Part shown: positions 1 through 7,614 of the stretch, in pieces
Numbering within the stretch: position 1 is the stretch's first letter
How the letters are laid out: each line of letters starts with the position of its first letter
Source: Proteus vulgaris
Lineage (GTDB): Bacteria > Pseudomonadota > Gammaproteobacteria > Enterobacterales > Enterobacteriaceae
Assembly: GCF_033708015.1 (NCBI RefSeq)
Contig: NZ_CP137920.1
Coordinates: 2,914,001 to 2,978,000 of the forward strand
Direction of reading: 5' to 3'
DNA length: 64,000 nt
Notes under the pieces: generated by a model
Told to the model about the DNA's origin: nothing
The model's database searches: none
What the model saw: the letters and a program-made list of their open reading frames with translations, nothing else
Position numbers and translations under genes: made by a program

Positions 1-96
1 CCATCACATCATTATGTCAATAATGAGATGTTTGATTTAATTTGTGCTCAAAAAAGCAGATTAATTAAAAAACCTTGCCATATTGCAGGTTATTAA
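1..96 (+). CDS. 3' end of an unidentified plus-strand gene (partial)
   Basis: Frame 1 is open from the first base to a TAA at 94-96 and encodes about 31 residues ending in KKPCHIAGY. The composition looks protein-like and the stop falls at the 3' end of galT, so the two genes would converge and overlap by a few bases. The product cannot be named from so short a tail. It could also be chance, since 31 open codons is not decisive. No galK start is visible on the minus strand downstream of galT, unlike the galETK order of E. coli. Confidence 0.4.
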   Translation, partial: PSHHYVNNEMFDLICAQKSRLIKKPCHIAGY

Positions 97-1148
97 TGCT
101 GCTCTTTATAATGAATGTCACTTAATTGACGTAAATTATTCGCAGCTTGTTCTGGCGTTAAGTCTCTTTGCGATTCTGCCAGCATTTCATATCCCACCAT
201 AAATTTACGCACTGTGGCTGAACGTAATAATGGCGGATAGTAAAGCGCATGTAATTGCCAATGATCGGTATTTCTATCATCTTTAAAAGAAGGTGCAAAA
301 TGCCATCCCATTGAATAAGGGAAAGAACAGTGGAATAAATTGTCATAACGACTTGTTAACTTTTTCATTGCAATAGCAAGATCATCTCGTTGGGCACTAT
401 TTAATTCACTCATTCTTCGAATATGCGCTTTAGGTAATAACATCGTTTCATATGGCCAAGAAGCCCAATAAGGAACTACCGCCAGCCAATGCTCTGTTTC
501 AACTACGGTACGACTTGCATCTTTACATTCGGCATCAATATAATCGATTAATAGATTACGCCCGTATTGTTCAAAATAAGCTTTTAATTGCGTATCTTTT
601 CGCGCTAATTCATTAGGCAAGAAATCACTCGCCCAAATTTGCCCATGAGGATGAGGTTGAGAGCATCCCATCGTTTCGCCTTTATTCTCGAAGACTTGAA
701 CCCAAAGATATTCTTTGCTGAGTTCTTCTATTTGGTTATCCCAAGTATCAACAATTTTACGTAAGCTGCTGACAGATAATTCAGGGATCGTTTTTCCATG
801 ATCGGGTGAGAAACAGACGACTCGACTAATGCCTCTAACAGCTTGAGTTTGAAATAAAGGATTTGATGAAGGCTCAACATGATATTCGTCTTGTAATAAT
901 GCAGAGTGATCATTATTAAAGACATACGTTCCGGTGTAATCTGGATTTTTATCGCCAGAAACACGGGTGTTATTTGGACACAAATAACAGTGAGGATCAT
1001 AAGAGGGAAGGGTCGCAATCTGAGGCTTTTCATCTTTGCCATTCCAAGGTCGTTTCGCTCTATGTGGTGAAACTAAAATCCACTGACCAGTTAGCGGATT
1101 ATAACGACGATGCGGATGTTCAACAGGATCAAAAATCAGTTTCGACAT
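93..1148 (-). CDS. galT: galactose-1-phosphate uridylyltransferase
   Basis: This Leloir pathway enzyme exchanges UMP between UDP-glucose and galactose 1-phosphate in the cytoplasm. The protein has 351 residues, close to the roughly 348 of E. coli GalT. The histidine triad HPHGQ lies at residues 166-170, with His168 as the expected uridylylated nucleophile. A metal-binding CYLC pair sits at 54-57. The N-terminal [18 protein letters not shown] stretch is typical of the family. galE lies 45 bp upstream on the same strand, so the two are almost certainly cotranscribed from the operator region upstream of galE. galK does not follow directly, which differs from E. coli. Confidence 0.97.
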   Translation of the reverse strand: MSKLIFDPVEHPHRRYNPLTGQWILVSPHRAKRPWNGKDEKPQIATLPSYDPHCYLCPNNTRVSGDKNPDYTGTYVFNNDHSALLQDEYHVEPSSNPLFQTQAVRGISRVVCFSPDHGKTIPELSVSSLRKIVDTWDNQIEELSKEYLWVQVFENKGETMGCSQPHPHGQIWASDFLPNELARKDTQLKAYFEQYGRNLLIDYIDAECKDASRTVVETEHWLAVVPYWASWPYETMLLPKAHIRRMSELNSAQRDDLAIAMKKLTSRYDNLFHCSFPYSMGWHFAPSFKDDRNTDHWQLHALYYPPLLRSATVRKFMVGYEMLAESQRDLTPEQAANNLRQLSDIHYKEQH

Positions 1149-1193
1149 AACCTTCTCTCTTAGTTATTCAAGATTATCTAAATACTTTAAATT

Positions 1194-2210
1194 TTATTTC
1201 AGATAACCATTTGGGTTCTGTAATTGCCAACGCCAAGCATCCGCAGCCATATCATCAATTGAACGGATCGCTTTCCAGTGTAAATCTTTCTCTGCTTTTG
1301 CAGGACTTGACCAACATTCAGCAATATCACCTGGGCGGCGAGCTTGTAATTGATAAGGGATTGGTTTACCACTCGCTTTACGAAATGCTTCAATCATTTC
1401 AATCACGCTAGTGCCGTTACCTGTTCCCAAATTATAAATATGTAAGCCCGCTTTTTTACCTAATGCATTTAATGCTGCAATATGACCATCAGCCAGATCC
1501 ATCACATGGATATAATCACGAACACCGGTTCCGTCTTTGGTTGGATAATCATCACCAAAAACAGCCACTTGTTCACGACGACCAATTGCTACTTGAGAAA
1601 TATAAGGAGTTAAATTATTGGGGATCCCTTTAGGATCTTCCCCCATCGTACCCGATGGATGCGCCCCCACTGGGTTAAAATAACGCAGCAAGCTAATCGA
1701 CCAACTTTCATCAGCAACAAATAGGTCAGATAAAATACGCTCAACCATATATTTACTGGTGCCGTAAGGGTTAGTTGTCCCTCCTACTGGTGAATCTTCA
1801 GTAATAGGAACCACTTGAGGATCACCATAAACAGTTGCAGATGAGCTAAAAATAATACTTTTTACGCCTGCATCACGCATACAACGCACTAGCACCAATG
1901 TGCCATTAACATTGTTGTCATAATATTCAATGGGCTTCTGAACAGATTCCCCAACCGCTTTCAATCCTGCAAAATGAATAACAGACTGAATAGAATGCTT
2001 AGCAAAAATAGATGCTAATTGCTTGTCATCTCGAATATCACCGTTATAAAACAGAGGGCGTTTACCTGTTAGAGCTTCAACACGATTAAGCACTTCTTCA
2101 TTCGCATTGCTAAGGTTATCTAAAATAATCGGTGTCATACCAGCTTCAATCATTTGTACGCAAGTATGACTACCGATATATCCCATACCACCTGTTACTA
2201 ATATTTCCAC
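1194..2210 (-). CDS. galE: UDP-glucose 4-epimerase
   Basis: GalE interconverts UDP-galactose and UDP-glucose using tightly bound NAD. The N-terminal Rossmann motif GGMGYIG is followed by the SSSATVYG segment and the YGTSK catalytic Tyr/Lys motif near residue 150. The length of about 338 residues matches the family. The start is a GTG. I prefer 2210, because the AGAGG ribosome-binding site sits 5 bases ahead of it and the product then begins MEILVTGG, aligning with MRVLVTGG of E. coli. An in-frame GTG at 2216 overlaps that binding site. It is the first gene of galE-galT. UDP-galactose made here also feeds LPS and capsule synthesis. Confidence 0.97.
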   Translation of the reverse strand: MEILVTGGMGYIGSHTCVQMIEAGMTPIILDNLSNANEEVLNRVEALTGKRPLFYNGDIRDDKQLASIFAKHSIQSVIHFAGLKAVGESVQKPIEYYDNNVNGTLVLVRCMRDAGVKSIIFSSSATVYGDPQVVPITEDSPVGGTTNPYGTSKYMVERILSDLFVADESWSISLLRYFNPVGAHPSGTMGEDPKGIPNNLTPYISQVAIGRREQVAVFGDDYPTKDGTGVRDYIHVMDLADGHIAALNALGKKAGLHIYNLGTGNGTSVIEMIEAFRKASGKPIPYQLQARRPGDIAECWSSPAKAEKDLHWKAIRSIDDMAADAWRWQLQNPNGYLK

Positions 2211-2319
2211 ATTCACCTCTTTTGATTCAATTCAAAGGAAAAGCGCAAGACGGTTTCTGTTCACTGACACAGAGTTTAGCAAGATCCACAAAATTATTTC
2301 GTGATCAACTCGACATTTA

Positions 2320-2335
2320 GTGTAAACGTTTACAC
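2320..2335. promoter_or_regulatory. GalR/GalS-type operator (proximal)
   Basis: A perfect 16-bp palindrome, GTGTAAACGTTTACAC, matches the GalR/GalS operator consensus (GTGNAANCGNTTNCAC-like). It lies 110 bp upstream of the galE start codon. With the second site at 2451-2466 it forms a pair like OE and OI of E. coli gal. Confidence 0.75.
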
Positions 2336-2450
2336 GCTTTTCGCATAGACTCAAATTTTATAAAAAACTGTATTTAGAATTGCATTACAGCAAGTTAATA
2401 TAATACGTAATACATTCCTTCTCTTTATCACTAAAAATAATATCCATTAA

Positions 2451-2466
2451 AAGTAAACGATTACAT
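2451..2466. promoter_or_regulatory. second GalR-type operator (distal)
   Basis: The core GTAAACGATTAC is an imperfect palindrome related to the E. coli gal operator OE (GTGTAAACGATTCCAC). Its centre is about 131 bp from the centre of the proximal operator, so repression by DNA looping is possible. In E. coli the internal operator is within galE, whereas here both sites are upstream of the gene. Confidence 0.55.
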
Positions 2467-2609
2467 TCAAATCAATCAGTTAATTACATGATAAAACTGA
2501 CATTCAATACGTTTTATCATACCTTATTAACTTCCCCGCTAATATGTTTAAGCGGTGTAAAAACACTCTCAATAAATACTTGCCATTTAATAAGTACTTT
2601 ATTGTATAA

Positions 2610-2734
2610 ATACTCTAAATAATTCACACCACAGCTAGATAGCAAGTGAATGAGTCGCTAGGCGCATACATTAGTATATGATTAGTGTGAATAAACACAG
2701 CCAACAATGCTGTGGTTTGAAGTATAACGAGTAT
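2610..2734 (+). repeat. ERIC-like intergenic repeat, about 125 bp
   Basis: The segment follows the layout of the enterobacterial repetitive intergenic consensus. It has a CAAGTGAAT stretch, a central imperfect hairpin around TACATTAGTA, a CACAGCCAAC block, and a TTGAAGTATAACGAGTAT end (compare TTGAAGTATGACGGGTAT in Yersinia and Photorhabdus copies). The two ends are 26-bp imperfect inverted repeats: 2610-2635 begins ATACTC and ends ACCACAGC, and 2709-2734 is its complement at most positions. The right end stops 15 bp before the ghrB start codon, so the element is probably transcribed into the ghrB leader. Family identity is from memory of the ERIC consensus. Confidence 0.7.
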
Positions 2735-2749
2735 TGAATGGAGAACATA

Positions 2750-3709
2750 ATGAAACCGATTGTCTTACTCTACCAAGATCTCCCCGAAAAATTGTACAAA
2801 AAACTATCTGATTTCGCTGATATCAAACAGTTTAAAACACTCTCTTTAGACTCTAATGAGTTTCGTTCAGCACTTGCCAATGCCTCTGGATTACTTGGCG
2901 CGGGTGGTAATATTGATGAAAATTTTATTCGCCAAGCACCTCATTTAAAAGCCGTTTCAACGGTTTCTGTTGGCTATGATAATGTTGACGTTGATGCACT
3001 CACCAAACGTAATATTAAACTCATGCATACTCCAACTGTATTAACAGATACCGTCGCAGATACCATGATGGGATTAGTACTTGCCGTAGCAAGACGCATT
3101 CCTGAACTTGCTGATAATGTTAAACAAAACTTATGGGTTAAAAGTATCACTTCTGAGTGGTATGGTACTGATGTTCATCATAAAACCATGGGTATTATTG
3201 GTATGGGTAGAATAGGCAAAGCTTTAGCACAGCGTGCGCATTTTGGTTTTGATATGAATATTCTTTATCACTCACGTACAGAATATCCAGAAGTGAACGA
3301 TAAATTTTCTGCAAAATATTGCGCTTTAGAAGCCTTATTACAACAATCTGATTTCGTATGTATCACGTTGCCATTAACATCAGAAACCCATCATTTAATA
3401 GGGCAAAAACAATTTGCAATAATGAAACCTGATGCTTATTTGATTAATGCTGGGCGCGGAGCTGTGGTGGACGAATTGGCACTCATTCGTGCATTAGAAC
3501 AAAAAGAGATCGCGGGTGCTGGACTGGATGTTTTTGAAAAAGAGCCTCTATCTTCATCTTCGCCGTTATTAACGATGAAGAATGTCGTTGCTGTTCCACA
3601 CATCGGCTCTGCAACAAAAGAGACTCGCTATGCAATGGCTGAATGTGCGGTAGATAATCTGATTGCCGCGCTGAGTAATCACGTAAAAGAAAACTGTGTC
3701 AATTTCTAA
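2750..3709 (+). CDS. ghrB: glyoxylate/hydroxypyruvate reductase B (2-ketogluconate reductase)
   Basis: This NAD(P)H-dependent D-2-hydroxyacid dehydrogenase reduces glyoxylate, hydroxypyruvate and 2-keto-gluconate. The protein is colinear with E. coli GhrB over its whole length, including [30 protein letters not shown] and AQRAHFGF. The nucleotide-binding motif GMGRIG is near residue 155, the catalytic Arg is in NAGRG, and the catalytic His is in PHIGSAT. The ATG at 2750 is chosen because GGAGA lies 6 bases upstream and the product then starts MKPIVLLY like the E. coli protein (MKPSVILY). An ERIC-like element lies directly upstream. A bidirectional terminator separates it from the converging metal exporter gene. 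Confidence 0.93.
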   Translation: MKPIVLLYQDLPEKLYKKLSDFADIKQFKTLSLDSNEFRSALANASGLLGAGGNIDENFIRQAPHLKAVSTVSVGYDNVDVDALTKRNIKLMHTPTVLTDTVADTMMGLVLAVARRIPELADNVKQNLWVKSITSEWYGTDVHHKTMGIIGMGRIGKALAQRAHFGFDMNILYHSRTEYPEVNDKFSAKYCALEALLQQSDFVCITLPLTSETHHLIGQKQFAIMKPDAYLINAGRGAVVDELALIRALEQKEIAGAGLDVFEKEPLSSSSPLLTMKNVVAVPHIGSATKETRYAMAECAVDNLIAALSNHVKENCVNF

Positions 3710-3735
3710 AGTGATAAATAGCGTTTTTGAGGTAC

Positions 3736-3770
3736 AAAAAAGGTAATGAAAAGCTATCATTACCTTTTTT
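3736..3770. terminator. bidirectional terminator, ghrB / CDF exporter
   Basis: A 14-bp perfect inverted repeat (AAAAAAGGTAATGA and its complement) with a 7-base loop is flanked by A and T runs. It fits rho-independent termination from both sides of two converging genes. Confidence 0.85.
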
Positions 3771-3789
3771 AATCGATGCTCAAATGAAT

Positions 3790-4704
3790 TTAAGCGGGAT
3801 CAACGTGAGCCATCACACTTAAGATCTGTTTATTTTGCAAAACCTTATTACGTGCATTAACAACAATTGCGTGGCTTTCATTGACGGTGAGATCACCTTT
3901 AATTTCAAGGTGTACATCTACAAGTAAATAATCCCCCGAACGACGTGTTTTTAAATCATGAACCCCTTGCACGCCCGGTGTTGAAACCAACATCTGTTTG
4001 ATCTCTTCTAACGTTTCTTCATCTGCCCCTCTGTCCATTAAATCTTGTAGAGCTTGATAAGTGAAACGCCATCCCATACGACCGACAAAGAGTCCGACAA
4101 TTAATGCAGCTAATGGGTCAAAAAATTTAAATCCAGCCAAACTTCCAATAATACCTATCGCAACAACTAATGAAGAAGCAGCGTCAGATCGTGCATGCCA
4201 AGCATTTGCGACTAACATATTTGAGTCCACTTTTTTTGCAACAGCGAGCATATAGCGGAATAATCCTTCCTTAGCCGCTAATGCAAGTAAAGCCACATAT
4301 AAAGCAACACTGTGAACTTCAGGAATAGTCGATGGATCTATAATTTTATGAATGGCAGAAAACACCATACCTAAACCAACAATTAATAAAATTGTCCCAA
4401 GAATAAGTGATGCTGCATTTTCATAACGAAAATGCCCATAAGGATGATCAGCATCTGGTTGTTTCTGACTGCCTTTATTGGCAATTAAAACAACAAAGTC
4501 AGCAATAAGATCAGAAAGTGAGTGAATACCATCAGCAATTAAGCCTTGAGAATGTGAGAAAAAGCCCACTGTAATTTGCCAAATGGATAAAATGATATTG
4601 ACAAAAACACTCACTAACGTACTTTTTTTAGCAGCCTTAAATTTTTCAGACTGCTTATTATCAGCCTGCTCCAACTCAATATCATCAATGTGATTATGTG
4701 TCAT
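3790..4704 (-). CDS. cation diffusion facilitator family metal exporter
   Basis: This is an inner-membrane divalent metal/proton antiporter of the CDF family. Starting at the ATG at 4704 (MTHNHIDD) gives about 304 residues, the usual family length. A longer in-frame reading to 4785 exists, but it adds an unlikely N-terminus. About six hydrophobic segments are seen. The metal-site motifs are HSLSD near the second membrane helix, HPYGHFRYE in the loop, and HARSD in the fifth helix. A C-terminal cytoplasmic domain of about 80 residues follows. The HxxxD layout fits zinc or iron/zinc transport rather than manganese, but the substrate is not settled. It is not a clear FieF orthologue, so no symbol is given. 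Fur-like sequences lie upstream. Confidence 0.85.
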   Translation of the reverse strand: MTHNHIDDIELEQADNKQSEKFKAAKKSTLVSVFVNIILSIWQITVGFFSHSQGLIADGIHSLSDLIADFVVLIANKGSQKQPDADHPYGHFRYENAASLILGTILLIVGLGMVFSAIHKIIDPSTIPEVHSVALYVALLALAAKEGLFRYMLAVAKKVDSNMLVANAWHARSDAASSLVVAIGIIGSLAGFKFFDPLAALIVGLFVGRMGWRFTYQALQDLMDRGADEETLEEIKQMLVSTPGVQGVHDLKTRRSGDYLLVDVHLEIKGDLTVNESHAIVVNARNKVLQNKQILSVMAHVDPA

Positions 4705-4957
4705 AATAATAATCTTATTTGGTTTTAAATAGCCTACTCTATTGCTATATATAAATAGAGTTCCATAGGTTATTTCAGGTTCCATAACTCATTGGTGAGG
4801 ATAAAGGACGACTCTGAATAACAATCCAGTTTAGGGACTAAGATTGCTGTCCAGACATCATATTGAGATGTCATTGCCTATTAATATGCCATATTTAAAT
4901 CTTTCTGTCTCTTATTTTTTTCAATAAAATCTTATAGATACAGAACAATAATATAAT

Positions 4958-4972
4958 TGATAATCATTCTTT
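4958..4972. promoter_or_regulatory. possible Fur box 1
   Basis: The sequence TTGATAATCATTCTT region matches the 7-1-7 Fur model TGATAATNATTATCA at about 11 of 14 positions, with a perfect left half. It lies upstream of a metal exporter. In AT-rich DNA such matches arise by chance, so the call is tentative. Confidence 0.3.
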
Positions 4973-5136
4973 TATGCATTTTCTATTTTTAATAAGAAAA
5001 AGAGAAATTTATTTTTAAGACAATATTATTAATTTCTTTTCTGTCAACCAGTTAAGATGTATAACTTATTTTCATTATATTATTAATATTATTTTAGACC
5101 GTTTTCAACTTTTCATACTTAATAATGTAAAGCAGT

Positions 5137-5151
5137 AAATAATCATTCTCA
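5137..5151. promoter_or_regulatory. possible Fur box 2
   Basis: AAATAATCATTCTCA matches the Fur 7-1-7 model at about 11 of 14 positions and shares the core ATAATCATTCT with the first site. It is nearer to uspF. Tentative. Confidence 0.25.
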
Positions 5152-5238
5152 CTCTTATTTAAAACACAGATCACAGCTATTTTTTACCATTAAGCGATAA
5201 TGGTAAATATTTTAAACTAACGCTAAGTGAGGTTTGTA

Positions 5239-5676
5239 ATGTATAAGAAAATACTAGTTCCCATTGATATTTTAGAAGATGAACTTTCTCAGGAACTGAT
5301 CACTCACATTGAACAAATAGCAAAGGTGGGTAAACCTGAGATCCACTTCCTCACCGTTATTCCTAATGCTGAACTTTTCTTTGGTATCGAGTTTGCAGCT
5401 ATTCCTGAAAAATTCAAAGATTCATCAGAACGTACTCGCCTTGCTTTTGTTGCACTACAAGAAATGATTAAAGATGCAGAAATTCCTGATGAGCAAATTA
5501 AATGTAATGTTGGTGTCGGTAACGCAAAAGATGAAATTTTAGAATATGCCCGCCACATTGATGCGGATTTAATTGCGATTGCGTCACATAGACCTAATGT
5601 TTCCTCCTACTTATTAGGCTCAACGGCATCAGCAATTGTACGCCATGCCAAAATGTCAGTTTTAGTTATACGCTAA
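5239..5676 (+). CDS. uspF: universal stress protein F
   Basis: A single-domain universal stress protein of about 145 residues, cytoplasmic and probably dimeric and nucleotide-binding. It closely follows E. coli UspF (YnaF): ILVPIDI at the N-terminus, HFLTVIP in the second strand, then IASHRP and the C-terminal GSTASAIVRHAKMSVLV nucleotide loop. The ATG at 5239 is preferred over the upstream GTG at 5227, because GAGG lies 7 bases ahead of it and MYKKILVPID aligns with the family start. It is monocistronic, with a terminator immediately downstream. UspF proteins are linked to stationary phase, stress and adhesion. Confidence 0.92.
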   Translation: MYKKILVPIDILEDELSQELITHIEQIAKVGKPEIHFLTVIPNAELFFGIEFAAIPEKFKDSSERTRLAFVALQEMIKDAEIPDEQIKCNVGVGNAKDEILEYARHIDADLIAIASHRPNVSSYLLGSTASAIVRHAKMSVLVIR

Positions 5677-5696
5677 TATATAGCTTAAATAGCAAT

Positions 5697-5729
5697 AAAG
5701 CCCTTTGTCTCAACAACAAAGGGCTTTTT
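5697..5729. terminator. bidirectional terminator, uspF / ecotin
   Basis: The stem AAAGCCCTTTGT pairs with ACAAAGGGCTTT, followed by a T run on the plus strand. It lies between the converging uspF and ecotin genes. Confidence 0.88.
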
Positions 5730-5765
5730 AGTAAAACGATAATCTATCCTAAATAGGGTTAATTA

Positions 5766-6245
5766 TTATTTTTTAACTGAATCTTGAGTCGTCTCGGCCG
5801 CTGACCAAATACGATATTTCACATCAACATCTTTTGGTGTATAGACAACGATAGGTAATTTACTGTTATAACGGATAAAGGCATCTGAACCCATATTTGC
5901 CTGTACAAAAGCATCTTTTTTCGTATTGTCAGCACATCCCATCATTGTTGACATTGGACCATTCAAATCGCCAACAACATAATAGCTATAACCCCAACCT
6001 TCTAAATTCTTTTCATCTAATTTCGCACCGAACCACTGATGGTTGCAATCTACTTTAAGTTCTTTACCAATAATTAATTCAACTTGGTAATTGCTTTCAT
6101 TATCTTTTTTCTCTAACTCGATAACATGACGAACTTGATTTTCTTGAGCCTTAGGATAAGGTGCAACTTTATCTAAACTGTCGGTAGCTTGTGCGCAGGC
6201 AGACAAAGACATTGCTGCGACTAAAGATAATATTACTTTGTTCAT
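5766..6245 (-). CDS. eco: ecotin, periplasmic serine protease inhibitor
   Basis: Ecotin is a dimeric inhibitor of trypsin-like and elastase-like serine proteases. The protein is colinear with E. coli ecotin: APYPKA, LEGWGY, YNSKLPIVVYTP and VDVKYR are all present. The reactive loop STMM lies at residues 99-102, with Met101 as the expected P1. Cys67 and Cys104 correspond to its single disulfide. The start at 6245 has GGAGAGAG just upstream; an in-frame codon at 6257 overlaps that site. Oddly, the signal peptide ends in LSAC-A, which is an acceptable lipobox with Cys17, while AQA at residues 18-20 also allows ordinary signal peptidase cleavage. It may protect the cell from host neutrophil proteases. 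Confidence 0.95.
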   Translation of the reverse strand: MNKVILSLVAAMSLSACAQATDSLDKVAPYPKAQENQVRHVIELEKKDNESNYQVELIIGKELKVDCNHQWFGAKLDEKNLEGWGYSYYVVGDLNGPMSTMMGCADNTKKDAFVQANMGSDAFIRYNSKLPIVVYTPKDVDVKYRIWSAAETTQDSVKK

Positions 6246-6509
6246 CACTCTCTCCATTTTTACAGCAAACCTTTCGCTGTTAATAAAATTAGTCAGATGT
6301 TTTTATTACTTATCATCTGAATACTAATATTTTTAGTACCTGAATGCTAACATCTTAGTAAATAATACTATGAGTGGATAATTCTGAATGTTTTAAAAAG
6401 AAAAATCACGTTTTTTCATGAAATGTAAATTTGTGATGCATCACCGTGCAGATAAGCTATCTATGATTATACTGAAATAGAGACCCAATTTCTTTTCATA
6501 GGAGGTTAT

Positions 6510-6725
6510 ATGTTCTCAGATCAACAATCCCTTGTTTCTCAATTAAGAAATAGTGATCCTCGCTTTGAAGCTCTCTACGATAAACATCATCGACTCGATC
6601 AAGAAATTGCTAAATTAGAAGGTCCTAACGGAGCTGGTTATAATGATGAAGTTGCCAAACTAAAAAAAGAAAAGCTTCATCTTAAAGATGAAATGCAAAA
6701 AATACTTCAACGACTTGAAAAATAA
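6510..6725 (+). CDS. ydcH: YdcH family small protein (DUF465)
   Basis: A 71-residue cytoplasmic protein of unknown function, mostly helical and highly charged. It matches E. coli YdcH through LRNSDPRF, DKHHRLDQEIA, GYNDEVAKLKK and LHLKDEM. A perfect AGGAGG lies 6 bases before the ATG, which predicts strong translation. It has its own terminator downstream, so it is probably monocistronic. Confidence 0.9.
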   Translation: MFSDQQSLVSQLRNSDPRFEALYDKHHRLDQEIAKLEGPNGAGYNDEVAKLKKEKLHLKDEMQKILQRLEK

Positions 6726-6735
6726 GGCTCTTTTT

Positions 6736-6763
6736 AAGCGATGATATAATATCATCGCTTTTT
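6736..6763 (+). terminator. terminator after ydcH
   Basis: A perfect 11-bp stem (AAGCGATGATA / TATCATCGCTT) with a 3-base loop is followed by TTT. Confidence 0.85.
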
Positions 6764-6792
6764 ATGATTAAAAACAAAGATATCGCCCTATA

Positions 6793-6815
6793 AAGATGCA
6801 TAATAAATATATCTT
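6793..6815. promoter_or_regulatory. NsrR-type operator in front of yecH
   Basis: The 23-bp site has an AAGATGCAT left part and an AAATATATCTT right part. It fits the 11-1-11 NsrR consensus (AANATGCATTTNAAATGCATNTT) at most positions. It lies 19 bp before the yecH ATG and just after a TATAAA that could be the -10 element, so bound NsrR would block transcription. The identification is by consensus only. Confidence 0.6.
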
Positions 6816-6834
6816 TTATTTTTAGGGGCTCAAT

Positions 6835-7074
6835 ATGTCATCAATACATGGTCATGAAGTTTTACAAATGATCCTTTCTTCAGAGACTGCATTTACTAAA
6901 ATATCGCTGATTGAGGCTATCCATAAACAATTCGGCAATCACTCACGTTTTCATACTTGCTCAGCTGAGAATATGACAGCAACTGAACTAGTTGATTTCT
7001 TAGAAAGGAAAGGTAAATTTATTCCTGCTGAAGGGGGATTTACAACGAGTGAAAACAAGATCTGTCACCATTGA
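6835..7074 (+). CDS. yecH: YecH family putative metal-binding protein
   Basis: A 79-residue protein related to E. coli YecH (DUF2492 family). It begins SSIHGHEVLQMI and contains FGNHSRFHTCSAENMTA. It ends in CHH, giving a Cys/His-rich pattern suggestive of metal binding. The function is not known. An NsrR-type operator just upstream suggests induction by nitric oxide, shared with ygbA about 0.8 kb downstream. Confidence 0.85.
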   Translation: MSSIHGHEVLQMILSSETAFTKISLIEAIHKQFGNHSRFHTCSAENMTATELVDFLERKGKFIPAEGGFTTSENKICHH

Positions 7075-7191
7075 TATTTAAAGCTCGATTGCCAGTGATT
7101 TCCTTTTCTATAGTATTGGCTTTTTATATAAATAAGTAAAAAGCCAATGTGTTCTGACAATCGTAATGACTTTATTTACATTTATGGCATT

Positions 7192-7437
7192 TTATTCATC
7201 GTCTGTTTGCAACCAACCATCATCTTCCCAAACACTTTGAATAAGCTCCATTATGTGTTCATGCTTTGTTTCATCTTTTATACCCGTAACTTGAATCGAG
7301 TTCATGCTACTAAAGGCGATACGAAACTGCATATCTGGATATTCTGGAATGATCTTTTTTCTTAGTTCGTGTTCTAAGAGCGGAAATAATGAGTCGGTTA
7401 TCTTAGATTGTTTATTAAATAAAATTTCCACACGCAT
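7192..7437 (-). CDS. dinI: DinI family SOS protein
   Basis: A protein of about 81 residues that resembles E. coli DinI, a modulator of RecA filaments during the SOS response. It starts MRVEILFNKQ (E. coli MRIEVTIAK) and has the late IQSVWEDDGWL stretch like the LQETWESADDW of DinI. The ATG at 7437 is chosen by that alignment, with GGTGA six to seven bases upstream. An upstream in-frame ATG at 7449 would add MVKP. Readings starting before the LexA site at 7465-7480 are excluded, because the operator lies in the leader. Confidence 0.88.
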   Translation of the reverse strand: MRVEILFNKQSKITDSLFPLLEHELRKKIIPEYPDMQFRIAFSSMNSIQVTGIKDETKHEHIMELIQSVWEDDGWLQTDDE

Positions 7438-7462
7438 TGGTTTCACCATTTGAAGGCAAATA

Positions 7463-7482
7463 AACTGTATATAAATACAGTA
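7463..7482. promoter_or_regulatory. LexA operator (SOS box) of dinI
   Basis: The sequence contains CTGT-N8-ACAG with an AT-only centre (CTGTATATAAATACAG), almost the ideal SOS box TACTGTATATATATACAGTA. It ends 26 bp upstream of the dinI start codon. Confidence 0.88.
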
Positions 7483-7573
7483 TTCTATTCTAAGAAAAAA
7501 GAAAAGTCTTTTTGATAAATTTTTTATCATTACGCACTAAATAATGTTTTAGCGTCTCTATCTGCTTAATGAT

Positions 7574-7596
7574 AAAATGCATAATAAATGCAACAT
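7574..7596. promoter_or_regulatory. NsrR-type operator in front of ygbA
   Basis: The left part AAAATGCAT and right part AAATGCA fit the NsrR 11-1-11 consensus. It shares the core ATGCATAATAAAT with the yecH site. It ends 18 bp before the preferred ygbA start codon, nearly the same geometry as at yecH. ygbA is a known NsrR target in E. coli, which supports the call. Confidence 0.68.
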
Positions 7597-7614
7597 TTAA
7601 TAAGAGAGAAAGCT

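Larger units (their letters stand above)
4705..5238. other. AT-rich divergent intergenic region
   Basis: About 530 bp separate the divergently transcribed CDF exporter and uspF. No convincing gene is seen. The region should hold both promoters and contains two Fur-like 15-mers, listed separately. Confidence 0.6.

Noticed and set aside
2132..2320. Plus-strand frame upstream of and opposite galE
   Set aside because: It overlaps the galE start and the gal regulatory region and has no recognisable product.
7115..7148. 12-bp stem hairpin between yecH and dinI as terminator
   Set aside because: The stem is strong but lacks a T-run beyond it on either strand, so it was not called as a terminator.
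7147..7365. 72-codon plus-strand frame opposite dinI
   Set aside because: It is antisense to the DinI-like gene, has no ribosome-binding site, and dinI has its own LexA operator.
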